Origin: Candidatus Binatia bacterium
Lineage (GTDB): Bacteria > Desulfobacterota > Binatia > UBA9968 > JAJDTQ01
Reading direction: 5' to 3'
Assembly: GCA_022824205.1 (NCBI GenBank)
Contig: JAJEAI010000093.1
Coordinates: 1-54,815 of the forward strand
Length of the DNA: 54,815 bases
Under the pieces are notes generated by a model. It saw only the letters and a list, made by a program, of their open reading frames with translations. It made no database searches and was not told the DNA's origin. Positions 25,946 through 34,365 of the stretch are shown piece by piece. Position 1 is the stretch's first letter. The number at the start of each line of letters is the position of its first letter. Made by a program: the position numbers and the translations under genes.

Positions 25946-26391
25946 CGGACGCTGCCTTCTCGGTTTTGGCGAAAGGGTCCCTGACATCTCATGGTACCCC
26001 TCGGTCATCCGTACTTCACGTGTGCACGTCCTGTAGGGCACTTGGCTCTCCGCGTGAGCCACGAGAGAGCCGAGCCGGCTTCAAACTCTATCAAGAGCTT
26101 CGCGCGACGTTCCATGAGAGCCCATTGGGCCACCATGTGGAGGTCAGGCCCGCCGAGTGCCTCAGCCTATGCCCGCGCCCCTGCGGCATCGCGCTCTCGT
26201 CGCCCGGGGCGTGGAGCTACCTCTTCGGGGATCAGCACCCGGGCGAGAGCGCAGGTGACATCTTGGAGTGCGTTTCGCTCTACATCGGTACCGGAGACGG
26301 GTTCATGCCGCGGGAGCGACGTCCGAAGCTCCTTCGCGCAAGCATACTGGGGCGTGTGCCGCCATTCGAGAGGGGGCGCCGGTGCACCTAG
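25942..26391 (+). CDS. DUF1636 metal-binding protein
   Basis: This 149-aa protein matches DUF1636, small putative metal or Fe-S binding proteins. The cysteines are in HVCTSCRALG and ECLSLCPRPCGIAL, followed by WSYLFGDQHPGESAGDI and the C-terminal RPKLLRASILGRVPP. Members commonly neighbour COG0523 GTPases and zinc or cobalt homeostasis genes, as here. Its ATG overlaps the truncated cobW-like stop (ATGA), so the original operon was zinc-linked. The gene appears intact. Confidence 0.8.
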   Translation: MTDAAFSVLAKGSLTSHGTPRSSVLHVCTSCRALGSPREPRESRAGFKLYQELRATFHESPLGHHVEVRPAECLSLCPRPCGIALSSPGAWSYLFGDQHPGESAGDILECVSLYIGTGDGFMPRERRPKLLRASILGRVPPFERGRRCT

Positions 26392-26490
26392 CAGAAGGCA
26401 TGCATCGGCTTAGCCGAGCCGTCGCGGGGTCTGCCCTCCGATCGCGAAACAATCATCAGTCGAAATAATTCGGCGCAACAGGAGGAACCC

Positions 26491-27024
26491 ATGACGTTTC
26501 GAGTTACAATCCTCACACTTTGTTCGAGCCTGATACTGGCGACGCCCGTTCTCACACAGGGCGAGAAACCGCGGCCAATGGTCGAAGGACCGCACGGCGC
26601 CTTCGCTGATTCCCCTGGACTCAACCTAAAATCCAACCGTGACCGGATCACGCGCTATCGCCGCCAGCAGATGCGCGCGATATCGGGCAACTACCGCTCG
26701 ATCGAGGCGGTCATCCGCTACAAGGCGCCCTTTGTCGACGAACTGAATGGTCACGCCGACGCACTGCTCGACCTCGCGCGGCGTATTCCCAAAATGTTCG
26801 TCAAGGGAACCGAGATGGCGCCGGACAAATGGGGCGCCAAGCCGGCGGTATGGGCGGAGCCGTCGAAGTTCAAATTGCATTACGAGGGATTCGAGCGGAG
26901 CATCGGCAATCTCAAGTCCGCCATCGACGCCGGCGACCCCGCTGAAATGGAACGGCGGTTGTTCCTGGTACGGCATGAATGCCTGGCCTGCCACAAAGAG
27001 TTCCGTGTACGAAGGCGCCGGTGA
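26491..27024 (+). CDS. Cytochrome c' (class II cytochrome c)
   Basis: This 177-aa periplasmic haem protein has a signal peptide (about residues 1-22). The four-helix cytochrome c' domain ends in the haem site CLACH, with Cys164, Cys167 and His168. Cytochromes c' bind NO or CO and may protect against nitrosative stress. AGGAGG stands seven bases before the ATG. The proline-rich insert between the signal and helix 1 (about 23-48) is unusually long. The 230 bp after it contain no recognisable gene. Confidence 0.88.
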   Translation: MTFRVTILTLCSSLILATPVLTQGEKPRPMVEGPHGAFADSPGLNLKSNRDRITRYRRQQMRAISGNYRSIEAVIRYKAPFVDELNGHADALLDLARRIPKMFVKGTEMAPDKWGAKPAVWAEPSKFKLHYEGFERSIGNLKSAIDAGDPAEMERRLFLVRHECLACHKEFRVRRRR

Positions 27025-27240
27025 AGCCGACGCCACGACCCAAGCAAGGGGTGAAAGCCGCGCGTCGACGTTAACACCGGGCCAGACCCCACCATCCCGA
27101 TTCTCACCATTCATGACGTCGCCCTGTTTCCCGACAGGGCAAGCAGTGTCGGAAGTTCTTTAGAGTACGGCCTGAGTAGTGAATTTTTCACGAGTCTTGG
27201 ACATGGCTCTAAGCTAGCGTCTGTGTGAAACTGCGAGGGC

Positions 27241-27277
27241 ATTCCGGCGAAGGAGGTCACCGATCTTCCCAAGGATT
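27241..27277. repeat. Right 37-bp direct repeat, overlapping the vapC 3' end
   Basis: Near-identical partner of 24475-24511 (three transitions). It overlaps the last seven codons and stop of the minus-strand vapC gene plus about 16 bp beyond. The copies lie 2.77 kb apart and flank the zur/cobW/DUF1636/cytochrome block. Confidence 0.7.
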
Positions 27278-27676
27278 GACGAGGTCAACGTCGACGCCGT
27301 GGAAATCAGTAATGTTGCGAGTGGCCAACGCGAGGTCGTGGGCCTTCGCCGTTCCCGCTATGAGAGCGTCGCCTAGGTCCAGCGTATGTCCTGAGCGCTG
27401 GGCCAAGGCCCGGAACCGGGCCGCCCACTCCGCGCCCGTCCGGTCCAGGGGCAGGATTCGGTCCTCATACTCGGTCGTCAAACGCAGTAGATCGGCCTCC
27501 AGGCCGGACCGCCGTCGTCCTTGCGGCAACCGCCGCACGCCATATTCCAACTCATGCACCACGATCGAAGACAGCCATAGGTCGTCATGTTCCGCCAGAA
27601 AAGTCACCACACATACATCCGGCACTCTGCGCATGGTCTCCGAGATCACGTTCGTGTCCAGGAGATACCCACTCAT
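27257..27676 (-). CDS. vapC: VapC-type PIN-domain toxin
   Basis: This 139-aa PIN ribonuclease is of the FitB-like group. The acidic site is visible: Asp7 (LLDTNVIS), Glu43 or nearby (VVHELEYGVRR), Asp103 or nearby (TLDLGDALIAGTA) and the late Asp in ATRNITDF. It should cleave tRNA or other RNA unless bound by its antitoxin. The gene overlaps the upstream antitoxin gene by four bases, the usual arrangement. Its 3' end forms the right 37-bp repeat. Confidence 0.92.
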   Translation of the reverse strand: MSGYLLDTNVISETMRRVPDVCVVTFLAEHDDLWLSSIVVHELEYGVRRLPQGRRRSGLEADLLRLTTEYEDRILPLDRTGAEWAARFRALAQRSGHTLDLGDALIAGTAKAHDLALATRNITDFHGVDVDLVNPWEDR

Positions 27677-27948
27677 TCGTCATCCTCGCCACTGAACGGA
27701 ACCTCCCGAGCGGAACGACGTTCGGGAACTTCAAGCTCTACCCCACGCGGCATGTTCTCGATCAACCACTTGCCAAGGGGCTTGCGAGGATCGGCCTTGT
27801 TGTCCCATTCATCCGCGGGCACGACGACGAACGACCGCCGGGTCCCTATATGTTGCGGCCCCTCCGACTGGGCGAGCCGCAGGATCTCGGAGAGGTGCGC
27901 CTTCGCCTCCGCCACAGTCCAAACACGCCGCGGTCCGGTCCTTGTCAC
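27673..27948 (-). CDS. Phd/YefM-type antitoxin paired with VapC
   Basis: This 91-aa protein has a Phd-like DNA-binding N-terminus (WTVAEAKAHLSEILRLAQSE, then RRSFVVVPADEW) and an acidic toxin-binding tail ending FSGEDDE. The GTG at 27948 was chosen because GAGGAGG precedes it by seven bases; an upstream TTG has no such site. It should neutralise the downstream PIN toxin and autoregulate through the palindrome upstream. Confidence 0.85.
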   Translation of the reverse strand: MTRTGPRRVWTVAEAKAHLSEILRLAQSEGPQHIGTRRSFVVVPADEWDNKADPRKPLGKWLIENMPRGVELEVPERRSAREVPFSGEDDE

Positions 27949-27969
27949 GGACAAACCTCCTCGGATCAA

Positions 27970-27988
27970 GACTATCAGCTAACTAGTC
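27970..27988 (-). promoter_or_regulatory. Candidate antitoxin operator
   Basis: An inverted repeat GACTA-N9-TAGTC lies 22 bp upstream of the antitoxin GTG. A second partly similar TCTATACTGG stretch follows further upstream. Position and symmetry fit autoregulation by the Phd-type antitoxin, but the arms are only 5 bp. Confidence 0.4.
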
Positions 27989-28091
27989 CAGTATAGACCA
28001 GGTGGCTGACTGCGGCAATGGAGCACCAGTATATACCCGACAACCTCGCCAACAACACGATTTCCCTGTGCTCCAGAAGGCAGCGTAACTT

Positions 28092-29444
28092 CTATGCCCT
28101 TGCTTCCCAAAGCAGCCGAAGCGGGACCGCGTAGAGCCCGTCGCCGTGACCGACACACATCTCCCCGTCGTACAACACGGCCCCACCGGCAAAGCGGTTG
28201 CCCGTGGCGGCCTTCAGTTTGCGCAGGCCGCGGAAGTCCGCCGCGGTCACGGTCGCTCCAGCCTTCACCTCCACGCCCGCGACCGCCCGGGCACCGCGCT
28301 CGACGACGATGTCCACCTCGATTTTGTCTTTATCGCGGTAGTGGAAGAACGTGAAAAGATCATCGTGCCAACCCGCTTGCCGCCTCAACTCCTGAAACAC
28401 GAACGTTTCGAGAAGCTGACCCAGCAGGCCACGGTCAACCGCAAGGCCGGCAGCATCCACACCAAGGAGTGCGCAAGCCAGGCCCGTGTCGCCCAGATGC
28501 AGTTTCGGTGTCTTGACCAACCGGCTGACGCGATTGCTGTGCCATGGCGGCAGCCTCTCCAACAGGAAGGCTCGTTCGAGCAGCACGATGTACTCCTGGA
28601 TGGTCGGCCTGCTGACCTGGAACGGTGCCGCCAAGTCACTCACGTTGAACAACCCCGCCGTTTGCGCAGCCGACAGGGCCAGCAGCCTCGGTAGCACATC
28701 CAGCGCGCGGATGCGGGCCAGATCCCGCACGTCCCGCTGGACCTGCGCATCGAGATAGTTGCGATACCAGTTTGCGCGCCGGCGTCCGGGCGGCCGTGCG
28801 AGAGCCGCGGGATACCCGCCGGCAGCGACACGTTCGCACAACTGCCTCCCCAACCGTTCCGTCCGCTGGATCTTGAACCCGCGGCCGAACAGGGCATCCA
28901 GGAAGCCGGACGATCGATCCACGGCGGCCAAGTCCGAAGACAGCCGACTCGCAATTTCATCCTGCGCCAGCGGGTGCAGACGGATCACCTCCACACGACC
29001 GGCCAGCGAATCCTGGATCGTCGGAACCCGCAATACGTCGGCCGAACCCGTCAAGACGAAACGACCCGGCACCCGGTTCCGGTCCACCTCCATCTTCAGA
29101 GCGGTGAAGAGCGCGGGTACGCGCTGCACCTCGTCCAGGATGACCTTCTCTGGCAGATCTCCGACGAAGCCCATCGGATCCGCTTCCGCCCCGCCACGCG
29201 CCACGTCGTCGTCGAAGCTGACATACGTGTAGCCGCGGTTCCTTGCGGTCAAGACGCTCAATGGCCGACCTCCCCAAAGCAAGCGATCGCCCCCCCGGGT
29301 CAGATGGTCCGGTGCACATACAATTTGCGCCAGTGTCGTCTTGCCGCATTGACGCGGACCCTGGATCAGAACTACGGGCGAATCCGCAAGCGCCTCGGTC
29401 AAGCGGCCCTCGATGTAACGCGGATAGAATGCCGTATCAGCCAT
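28092..29444 (-). CDS. AAA_14/DUF4143 ATPase
   Basis: This 450-aa protein has Walker A GPRQCGKT (29-36), Walker B KVILDEVQR and an arginine-containing ADVLRVPTIQDSLAGRVE segment. The DUF4143 domain follows (LHLGDTGLACALLG; nuclease-like KIEVDIVV...AGVEVKAGATV). The function of the family is unresolved. Three 23-bp-spaced repeats directly precede the ATG, and the gene interrupts what was a PIN-toxin gene. The 100 bp downstream hold no recognisable gene. Confidence 0.9.
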   Translation of the reverse strand: MADTAFYPRYIEGRLTEALADSPVVLIQGPRQCGKTTLAQIVCAPDHLTRGGDRLLWGGRPLSVLTARNRGYTYVSFDDDVARGGAEADPMGFVGDLPEKVILDEVQRVPALFTALKMEVDRNRVPGRFVLTGSADVLRVPTIQDSLAGRVEVIRLHPLAQDEIASRLSSDLAAVDRSSGFLDALFGRGFKIQRTERLGRQLCERVAAGGYPAALARPPGRRRANWYRNYLDAQVQRDVRDLARIRALDVLPRLLALSAAQTAGLFNVSDLAAPFQVSRPTIQEYIVLLERAFLLERLPPWHSNRVSRLVKTPKLHLGDTGLACALLGVDAAGLAVDRGLLGQLLETFVFQELRRQAGWHDDLFTFFHYRDKDKIEVDIVVERGARAVAGVEVKAGATVTAADFRGLRKLKAATGNRFAGGAVLYDGEMCVGHGDGLYAVPLRLLWEARA

Positions 29445-29506
29445 CGGCTGATTGTAACTTCAGAGGTCGGCTGATTGCAACTTTAGCATTCGGCTGATTG
29501 CAACCT
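29445..29506. repeat. Three 16-bp repeats with 23-bp period upstream of the ATPase gene
   Basis: CGGCTGATTGYAACYT occurs at 29445-29460, 29468-29483 and 29491-29506, in exact phase. On the minus strand they read AAGTTGCAATCAGCCG, and the last ends directly at the ATPase start codon. Regular two-turn spacing suggests sites for one protein, possibly an autoregulator, or a recombination site carried with the ATPase gene. Confidence 0.75.
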
Positions 29507-29572
29507 TATGGTCGGCCATTTGAAGAGTTGGTGGTTGCAGATGATGTTGGTGTCGAGGAGATAACGGATCAC
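29483..29572 (-). pseudogene. Truncated PIN-toxin gene (first 13 codons only)
   Basis: A GTG overlapping the stop of the upstream antitoxin-like gene opens VIRYLLDTNIICN, the canonical first strand of a VapC PIN domain with the metal aspartate. Homology then ceases, and the frame runs through the ATPase upstream repeats to a TAA. The toxin body is lost, apparently by insertion or recombination with the ATPase cassette. Confidence 0.75.
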
Positions 29573-29871
29573 AGATCGACCTTGCGACCAGTCTCGAAGG
29601 GACGGGGAGGAAGGACGTCAGATCCGACCAGTGGGGACCGTCGCAAGGCCTGAAGGATTCCACCTCTCCGGGGCGATTCACCCGCGATGCAACGGTTGAC
29701 CGCGGTCCGCAGGCGGTCCGCCTCGGGTCCTTCTTCCGCCAAGCACTTGGCCACCGAACGAATCAGCTCACGGTCGGTCTTACGCCCGAGCACCTCGAAA
29801 CGGACCATGCCGCGTTCGGCCAGACGCTCACGGTATTGATCGATGGCACGTCTCTCAGACGTGTTGCTCAT
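29569..29871 (-). CDS. Antitoxin-like protein orphaned by toxin truncation
   Basis: This 100-aa protein includes an N-terminal segment RYRERLAERGMVRFEVLGRK-like and a charged helix VAKCLAEEGPEADRLRTAVN, and it ends in PFETGRKVDL. This organisation (ribbon-helix-like N-terminus, C-terminal toxin-binding tail) and its GTGA overlap with a VapC remnant mark it as the antitoxin of a vapBC-type pair. TGGAGG precedes the ATG and is part of a palindromic leader. The toxin is no longer functional. Confidence 0.7.
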   Translation of the reverse strand: MSNTSERRAIDQYRERLAERGMVRFEVLGRKTDRELIRSVAKCLAEEGPEADRLRTAVNRCIAGESPRRGGILQALRRSPLVGSDVLPPRPFETGRKVDL

Positions 29872-29885
29872 GGCATACCTCCAGA

Positions 29886-29899
29886 ATATTCCAGAATAT
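29886..29899 (-). promoter_or_regulatory. Palindromic operator candidate for the orphan antitoxin
   Basis: ATATTC-TG-GAATAT (minus strand) is a perfect palindrome with 6-bp arms. It lies 15 bp upstream of the antitoxin ATG and overlaps a direct repeat CCAGAATAT. Its position beside the ribosome-binding site fits autorepression. Confidence 0.5.
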
Positions 29900-29968
29900 C
29901 ACCAGTAAACTACCCGGCGACAGTCTGGATAGCACGAGCACGATGGCTTCGAGAAAGGAGTACAGGAC

Positions 29969-32900
29969 TCACGCGACCCAGCCCGCGGACAGCACCTCTG
30001 CCTGCTCCAGCACGGTCTGGGTCGCCTTCTCCTGCTTGTCGGGCGGGTAGCCGTGCTTGCGGAGAATCCGCTTGACCAGCACCCGGAGCTGGGCGCGCAC
30101 GTTTTCGCGGAGCGTCCAGTCGATGGTGACGTTGTTCCGAACCGTCTCCACCAACTCTCGAGCGATGGTGCGCAGCGTCTCGTCGCCGAGGACATGGACG
30201 GCGCTGTCGTTGGTCTCCAGAGCGTCGTAGAAGGCCAGCTCGTCTTCGGACAGGCCCAGTTCCTCGCCCCGGGCGTTGGCTTCGCGCATGTCCTTGGCGA
30301 GTTGGATCAATTCCTCGATCACCTGCGCGGCCTCGATAGCGCGGTTCTGGTAGCGCAGCAGGGTCTGTTCCAGCATCTCGGCGAAGGACCGCGCCTGGAC
30401 GACGTTTTTGCGACGGCGCTGCGCGACCTCGCCCTTGAGGAGCTTCTGCAACAGCTCGACCGCAAGATTCCGCTGGGGCATGCCGCGCACCTCGGCCAGG
30501 AACTGGTCCGACAGGATCGAGATGTCCGGCTTCTCCAGGCCGGCCGCGGCAAAGATATCGATCACGCCCTCCGAGGCCACCGCGCGGGAAATGATCTGAC
30601 GCACGGCATGGTCGAGATCCTCCTCGGCACGCGTGTCCGAGGGCGCACGCTTGACCAACACGGCCTGAACCGCCTGGAAGAACGCCACGTCGTCGCGGAT
30701 GCGGATCGTCTCCTCATGGGGAACGGCCAGGGCGAAGGCTTGGGAAAGCTCACGCACCGACCGGACGCAGCGGTCCTTGCCGTTCTCCTGGGCGAGGATA
30801 TGCTCCTGAGCGGCGGGCAGCAGCGTCAACCGTTCCGCCGGCGTGCCGGTGGTCCACTTGGACCGGTCGAAGCCGTGGAACAAGCCGCAGCAGATCTCGT
30901 ACTTCTCGAGCATGACAGCAACGGCGTCCGACTGATCGAGCGCCGTTTGGCCGGTGCCGCCGCTCTCGGTGTAGGTGGTCAGGGCGCGCTTCAATTCGTG
31001 GGCGAGGCCAAGGTAGTCCACCACGAGACCGCCCGGCTTGTCCTTGAACACCCGGTTGACCCGTGCGATGGCCTGCATGAGCCCGTGGCCGCGCATGGGC
31101 TTGTCCACGTACATGGTGTGGAGGCTCGGGGCGTCGAAACCCGTGAGCCACATGTCTCGTACCAGCACCATGCGTAGCGAATCGTCCGGGTCGCGGAACC
31201 GGCTCGCCAACGACTCGCGCCGCTGCTTGTTGCGGATGTGCGGCTGCCAGTCCGGCGGGTCGGAAGCAGCACCGGTCATAACAACCTTGAGCATTCCCCT
31301 GCCGTCGTCCGCGTCATGCCAATCCGGGCGCAGCCGCACCAGTTCACGGTAGAGGTCGATGCAGATGCGCCGGCTCATGCACACCACCATGGCCTTGCCG
31401 TCAAGAGCCTGCAGGCGCTCCTCGAAATGCGAGACGATATCCTGGGCCACAAGCGCAAGGCGCTGTTCCGCGCCGACAACGGCCTCAAGCTGCGCCCACT
31501 TGGTTTTGAGCTTCTCCTTCCGCTCTACCTCTTCCCCTTCGGTGGCCTCCTCGAAGTCGGGATCGATGCTCGGCTTCTCACTCTCGTCGAGTGACAGCCT
31601 GGCAAGCCGGCTCTCGTAGTAGATGGGCACGGTCGCCTTGTCTTCAACGGCCCGCTGGATGTCGTAGATGCTGATGTAGTCGCCGAACACTGCCCTTGTG
31701 TTGGCGTCCTGCAACTCAATCGGCGTGCCGGTGAAGCCCACGAAGGACGCGTTGGGCAGGGCGTCCCGCATGTGGCGCGCGTAGCCGTCGATGAAGTCGT
31801 ACTGGCTCCGGTGCGCCTCGTCGGCGATGACCACGACGTTGCGCCGCTCAGAAAGGACGGGGTGCGCGTCGCCCTTCTCGTCCGGGAAGAACTTCTGAAT
31901 GGTGGTGAACACCACGCCGCCCACGTCCACCGCGAGTCTGGCGCGCAGGTCCGCCCGGCTCTCGGCCTGCGCCGGCGGCTGGCGCAACAGCTCATGGCAG
32001 CGCGCGAACGTGCCGAAAAGCTGATCGTCGAGATCGTTGCGGTCGGTCAGCACCACCACCGTCGGGTTGGCCATGGCCGGCTCGCGGATGATGCGGCCGG
32101 CGTAGAAGGCCATGCTCAGGCTCTTGCCCGACCCCTGCGTGTGCCAGACCACCCCGATGCGTCGGTCGCCCGGGGCGCCTCCGGGCTTGCGGCCCGACTC
32201 GTAGACGCCCGCCGGATCGACGACCTGCTCGGCGGCCTGCTTCAACTCCGCCGCCCGGAGCGTCTCTGCGATGGCCACCTGCACCGCGTGAAACTGGTGG
32301 TAGCCCGCCATCTTCTTGGCCAGCGCGCCGCTGCCGTCGTCCTCGAATACGATGAAGTCCCGCACCAGAGCGAGGAAACGGCGCGGCTCACAGACCCCCG
32401 CGAGCATCACCTGCAACTGCGGCAGATGGGGATCGGCCAGGGTCTCTCCCGAGATCGTCCGCCACGGCTTGAACCACTCCTGCCCGGAGGTGAGCGTGCC
32501 GATGCGCGCTTCGACCCCGTCCGACACGATCAGGGCCGCATTCATGGCGAACAGACCCGGCAACTCCGCCTTGTAGGTCTGAAGCTGCTGCCAAGCGGTC
32601 CAGACCGTCGCATCCTCGTCCGCCGGGTTCTTGAGCTCCATCACGGCGAGCGGCAGTCCGTTGACGAAGAGCACCACGTCAGGGCGGCGTTCGTGCTTGT
32701 TCTCCACCACCGTGAATTGGTTCACCGCGAGCCAGTCGTTTGCGGCCGGAGCGTCGTAGTCCAGCACCCGCGCCTGCCCGCCCCGGACCGCACCGTCGTA
32801 CGCGCGGTATTCCACCGTCACGCCATCTACGACCATGCGATGAAAAGCGCGGTTGCGTGCCTCCAGCGTCGCGCCCTCCGGCAGCGTCAGCCGGCGGAAG

Positions 32901-33109
32901 GCATCGTCAAGGGCATCCGCGGGGAGTTCGGGGTTCAGTCGGCCGAGGGCATCCCTCAGACGGCGCTCCAGCACCACCTGCCCGTAGCCGGAACGCTCCG
33001 CACCCGGAGCGTCGGGGGCAATGTCGGGACCGTGGGCGACCCTCCAGCCGAGGGTCTCAAGCCAGGAAAGGGCGGCGTCTTCGACGGTGGATTCGGTGAA
33101 GGAAGCCAC
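29969..33109 (-). CDS. hsdR: Type I restriction endonuclease subunit R
   Basis: This 1046-aa motor and nuclease subunit translocates and cleaves unmodified DNA in complex with HsdM and HsdS. The PD-(D/E)xK nuclease residues are Asp144, Glu158 and Lys160 ([18 protein letters not shown]). Helicase motif I is TQGSGKS (324-330), motif II DEAH (430-433) and motif III FTGTP. The C-terminal assembly domain is present. Translation starts at a GTG three bases after the DUF1828 stop, so hsdR is the last gene of the composite operon. Confidence 0.96.
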   Translation of the reverse strand: MASFTESTVEDAALSWLETLGWRVAHGPDIAPDAPGAERSGYGQVVLERRLRDALGRLNPELPADALDDAFRRLTLPEGATLEARNRAFHRMVVDGVTVEYRAYDGAVRGGQARVLDYDAPAANDWLAVNQFTVVENKHERRPDVVLFVNGLPLAVMELKNPADEDATVWTAWQQLQTYKAELPGLFAMNAALIVSDGVEARIGTLTSGQEWFKPWRTISGETLADPHLPQLQVMLAGVCEPRRFLALVRDFIVFEDDGSGALAKKMAGYHQFHAVQVAIAETLRAAELKQAAEQVVDPAGVYESGRKPGGAPGDRRIGVVWHTQGSGKSLSMAFYAGRIIREPAMANPTVVVLTDRNDLDDQLFGTFARCHELLRQPPAQAESRADLRARLAVDVGGVVFTTIQKFFPDEKGDAHPVLSERRNVVVIADEAHRSQYDFIDGYARHMRDALPNASFVGFTGTPIELQDANTRAVFGDYISIYDIQRAVEDKATVPIYYESRLARLSLDESEKPSIDPDFEEATEGEEVERKEKLKTKWAQLEAVVGAEQRLALVAQDIVSHFEERLQALDGKAMVVCMSRRICIDLYRELVRLRPDWHDADDGRGMLKVVMTGAASDPPDWQPHIRNKQRRESLASRFRDPDDSLRMVLVRDMWLTGFDAPSLHTMYVDKPMRGHGLMQAIARVNRVFKDKPGGLVVDYLGLAHELKRALTTYTESGGTGQTALDQSDAVAVMLEKYEICCGLFHGFDRSKWTTGTPAERLTLLPAAQEHILAQENGKDRCVRSVRELSQAFALAVPHEETIRIRDDVAFFQAVQAVLVKRAPSDTRAEEDLDHAVRQIISRAVASEGVIDIFAAAGLEKPDISILSDQFLAEVRGMPQRNLAVELLQKLLKGEVAQRRRKNVVQARSFAEMLEQTLLRYQNRAIEAAQVIEELIQLAKDMREANARGEELGLSEDELAFYDALETNDSAVHVLGDETLRTIARELVETVRNNVTIDWTLRENVRAQLRVLVKRILRKHGYPPDKQEKATQTVLEQAEVLSAGWVA

Positions 33110-33112
33110 GTA

Positions 33113-33892
33113 CTACGCCGCCAGGAGGATTCGTTCAAATTCGTCGGGCCGCGACCAGCGGGCGACTACGGACTGCTGCTCCACCAAGCTGAAGTCTTCC
33201 TCCCGCCATACGTCTTCCGTGTCGTCGAAAAGCGAGACGAACGCCAAGTGCGGTTGACTGACCCTCAAGTGGCTGAGATCGACACATCCTGCCAGGACGT
33301 GTTCGGCGACGCGGCGCGCCGCCCCACGTGAACCGGTGCTCAACAGGAAGACAAAGGCGGTTCGATCATTGGTGCGGGTCTGGTAGTCGATGGTCCAGTT
33401 TCTTCCCGATCTCCCGTGGCAGTTTACGGCACGGTCAAAGGACATCTCCTTTTCCCCCAGCCAATCGGCCACTTCGTCGGCCACCGTTTCCACAGCACGG
33501 GCGCGCAACGTGAACCACAGGTCAGCGACGCGCACCACGGCCTGCGCCACACGCAAAACCGCATCCCCAACCACCTCGGCGCCGTCCGGCCGGAGCATAA
33601 GCTGGCCACGGTGTAATTCCACACCCAAGGTCTGGCACGTATCCTCCACCATCCGGTTCTGTTTGGGCGAACGTCGGGCACTCGCGGATTGTATGCGCAA
33701 CCACCCCAACGCCTTTCCGAAATCCGTGACGTGGCACTGCCCCGCTCGCTCCACGACAAAGACGTCGACGATGCCGCCGTCGGGATACATAAGCGGGGTC
33801 CGCACCCGTACACCCTCCCGCCGGGCAGGCGTGCACTCGAAAAGAGCCGGAAGCGACCGACCAACTGAAGCGCATAGCTCATCAGGATTCAT
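33113..33892 (-). CDS. DUF1828-domain protein within the restriction operon
   Basis: This 259-aa protein has an N-terminal DUF1828 segment (VRVRTPLMYPDGGIVDVFV, then CHVTDFGKALGWLR) and a C-terminal DUF1829-like part. DUF1828 proteins occur in defence and mobile loci, without known biochemistry. The ATG at 33892 overlaps the stop of the upstream DUF6978 frame (ATGA); a GTG six bases earlier is possible. It precedes hsdR by three bases, so all are translationally coupled. Confidence 0.75.
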   Translation of the reverse strand: MNPDELCASVGRSLPALFECTPARREGVRVRTPLMYPDGGIVDVFVVERAGQCHVTDFGKALGWLRIQSASARRSPKQNRMVEDTCQTLGVELHRGQLMLRPDGAEVVGDAVLRVAQAVVRVADLWFTLRARAVETVADEVADWLGEKEMSFDRAVNCHGRSGRNWTIDYQTRTNDRTAFVFLLSTGSRGAARRVAEHVLAGCVDLSHLRVSQPHLAFVSLFDDTEDVWREEDFSLVEQQSVVARWSRPDEFERILLAA

Positions 33893-34345
33893 GGCCACAG
33901 TTCCTCCTGGACCTCCGGCGTATCCATGTGCCCACTATGGCGAATTTTCGCCTCCGTGCAGAACTGCTCCCAAACTTCCACCCGGTCGGTCCCAAGACGC
34001 CGTGATATCCTCCGGCACGTAGGCTTGCTTGTCGCGAAACCCATCTGTCCACCGATGTTTATGCTTCTCGCCAATGCGATTGCAATCCAGATTGTGGTGA
34101 TCGGCACCGAGATCCAGCGCAAAAATTCGCCCAGCAGCTCGATGGATGAGGGCGTAACTGAGGGTGCCGACGACCGAAGTGTAACGACCGACCACGAACA
34201 GCGGATAACCAGCCTCCGATGCGACCGCTGCTCGGAACTCGCGAGCGGGAGAATGGTCTTCGTCATCCCGCCAGATCAGATCTTGGGCGACTTCCTTGGT
34301 GTCGTCGGAAAGGATGCCTTCAAACTCCTGCTGGGTGATAGTCAT
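33889..34345 (-). pseudogene. DUF6978-family gene with a +1 frameshift
   Basis: Frame one runs MTITQQEFEGILSDDTKEVA through HHNLDCNRIGEKHKHRWTDG and RDKQAYVPEDITASWDRP. The expected family C-terminus, VEVWEQFCTEAKIRHSGHMD and on to EELWP, is in the next frame. The switch falls at a G run (CCC at 33981-33983 on the plus strand); removing one base joins them. This is either a real mutation, a sequencing error or programmed slippage. In frame one the product would end GGSLGAVLHGGENSP. The gene lies 20 bp after the SIR2 gene and is coupled to the DUF1828 gene. Confidence 0.75.
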
Positions 34346-34365
34346 CTTGGGAGTTACCGAGTCGG

